From an uncultured Rhodanobacteraceae bacterium (GTDB taxonomy: Bacteria; Pseudomonadota; Gammaproteobacteria; Xanthomonadales; Rhodanobacteraceae), in assembly GCA_937902695.1 (NCBI GenBank), contig CALFNI010000211.1:1-15656 (forward strand): DNA of 15,656 nucleotides, in the 5' to 3' direction. The position numbers and the translations under genes were made by a program. Every line of letters starts with the position of its first letter. The first letter of the stretch is position 1. The notes beneath the pieces are model-generated. The model was not told the origin of the DNA, did no database searches, and saw only the letters and a program-made list of their open reading frames with translations. Positions 15,290-15,656 of this stretch are shown here, piece after piece.

Positions 15290-15656
15290 ATGAACGACGC
15301 TTCCAGCGAAGCCCGCCGCCGGCGCACCTTCGCGATCATTTCCCACCCCGACGCCGGCAAGACGACGCTGACCGAAAAGCTGCTGCTGTTCGGCGGCGCG
15401 ATCCAGATGGCCGGCTCGGTGAAGTCGCGCAAGGCCGCGCGTCACGCGACGAGCGACTGGATGGCGCTCGAGAAGGAGCGCGGCATCTCGGTGACGAGCT
15501 CGGTCATGCAGTTCCCGTACGCGGACCGCATCGTCAACCTCCTGGACACGCCGGGCCACGCGGACTTCTCGGAGGACACCTACCGCGTGCTCACCGCGGT
15601 CGATTCGGCGCTGATGGTGATCGACTGCGCCAAGGGCGTGGAGGAGCGCACGATCA
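15290..15656 (+). CDS. prfC: Peptide chain release factor 3 (N-terminal part, cut by window edge)
   Basis: The first 122 codons of RF3, the translational GTPase that ejects RF1/RF2 from the ribosome after peptide release. Visible G-domain motifs are G1 '[15 protein letters not shown]' (18-32), the switch I/G2 region '[15 protein letters not shown]' (61-75) and G3 '[20 protein letters not shown]' (84-103). '[20 protein letters not shown]' (35-54) is RF3-like rather than EF-G. E. coli RF3 has 529 residues, so most of the gene lies beyond the window. ATG at 15290 follows a poor ribosome-binding site but aligns with the family N-terminus. Divergent from metX. Confidence 0.95.
   Translation, partial: MNDASSEARRRRTFAIISHPDAGKTTLTEKLLLFGGAIQMAGSVKSRKAARHATSDWMALEKERGISVTSSVMQFPYADRIVNLLDTPGHADFSEDTYRVLTAVDSALMVIDCAKGVEERTI

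Overview
The window looks like chromosomal DNA from a high-GC gammaproteobacterium of the Lysobacterales (Xanthomonadales), perhaps a Rhodanobacteraceae- or Lysobacter-like genus. This is inferred from three things: the wrbA/DUF2069 pair, the metX-metB-hom operon behind a SAM-I riboswitch, and the dispersed 'CCCTCTCCCGC..GCGGGAGAGGG' palindromes. No 16S or other decisive marker is present. Coding is dense, with 15 genes of which two are cut by the window edges. No tRNA, rRNA, CRISPR array or transposase was seen.

Left part (1-5882): ordinary metabolic and redox genes. A YihY/BrkB-family inner-membrane protein (minus, cut by the left edge) is divergent from wrbA, which overlaps a small DUF2069 membrane protein. 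A LysR-type regulator (minus) is divergent from azoR, an FMN azoreductase it may control. An AidB-like acyl-CoA dehydrogenase and a one-domain asparaginase-like protein follow. Palindromic REP-like units sit between yihY and wrbA and after azoR.

Middle part (5883-9321): two tandem paralogous exported proteins of about 490 residues. They have right-handed beta-helix type repeats and a 'choice-of-anchor Q'-like ending. They share six cysteines in matching positions and a short C-terminal tail, R-I-F-x3-F-D-x2-C. This stretch is visibly less GC-rich than its surroundings. The spacer between the two genes holds sequence resembling the 3' end of the asparaginase-like gene and its downstream flank, as if asparaginase tail, leader and beta-helix gene had been duplicated in tandem and then decayed. 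This is the least conventional part of the window.

9420-11402: an ECF sigma factor, an overlapping single-pass membrane protein (candidate anti-sigma) and an exported DUF4097 beta-repeat protein form one compact operon, plausibly a cell-envelope stress module. A second family of palindromes separates it from the convergent met operon.

Right part (11529-15083, minus): metX-metB-hom, joined by ATGA and GTGA overlaps. Upstream lie a sigma70-like promoter (TTGACG-17-TACAGT), a SAM-I riboswitch and a hairpin that buries the metX Shine-Dalgarno sequence, so translational control by S-adenosylmethionine is likely. Two adjacent MetJ-box-like octamers abut the -35 element. The operon makes homoserine, acylates it and converts it to cystathionine. 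prfC (release factor 3) starts divergently at 15290 and runs off the right edge.
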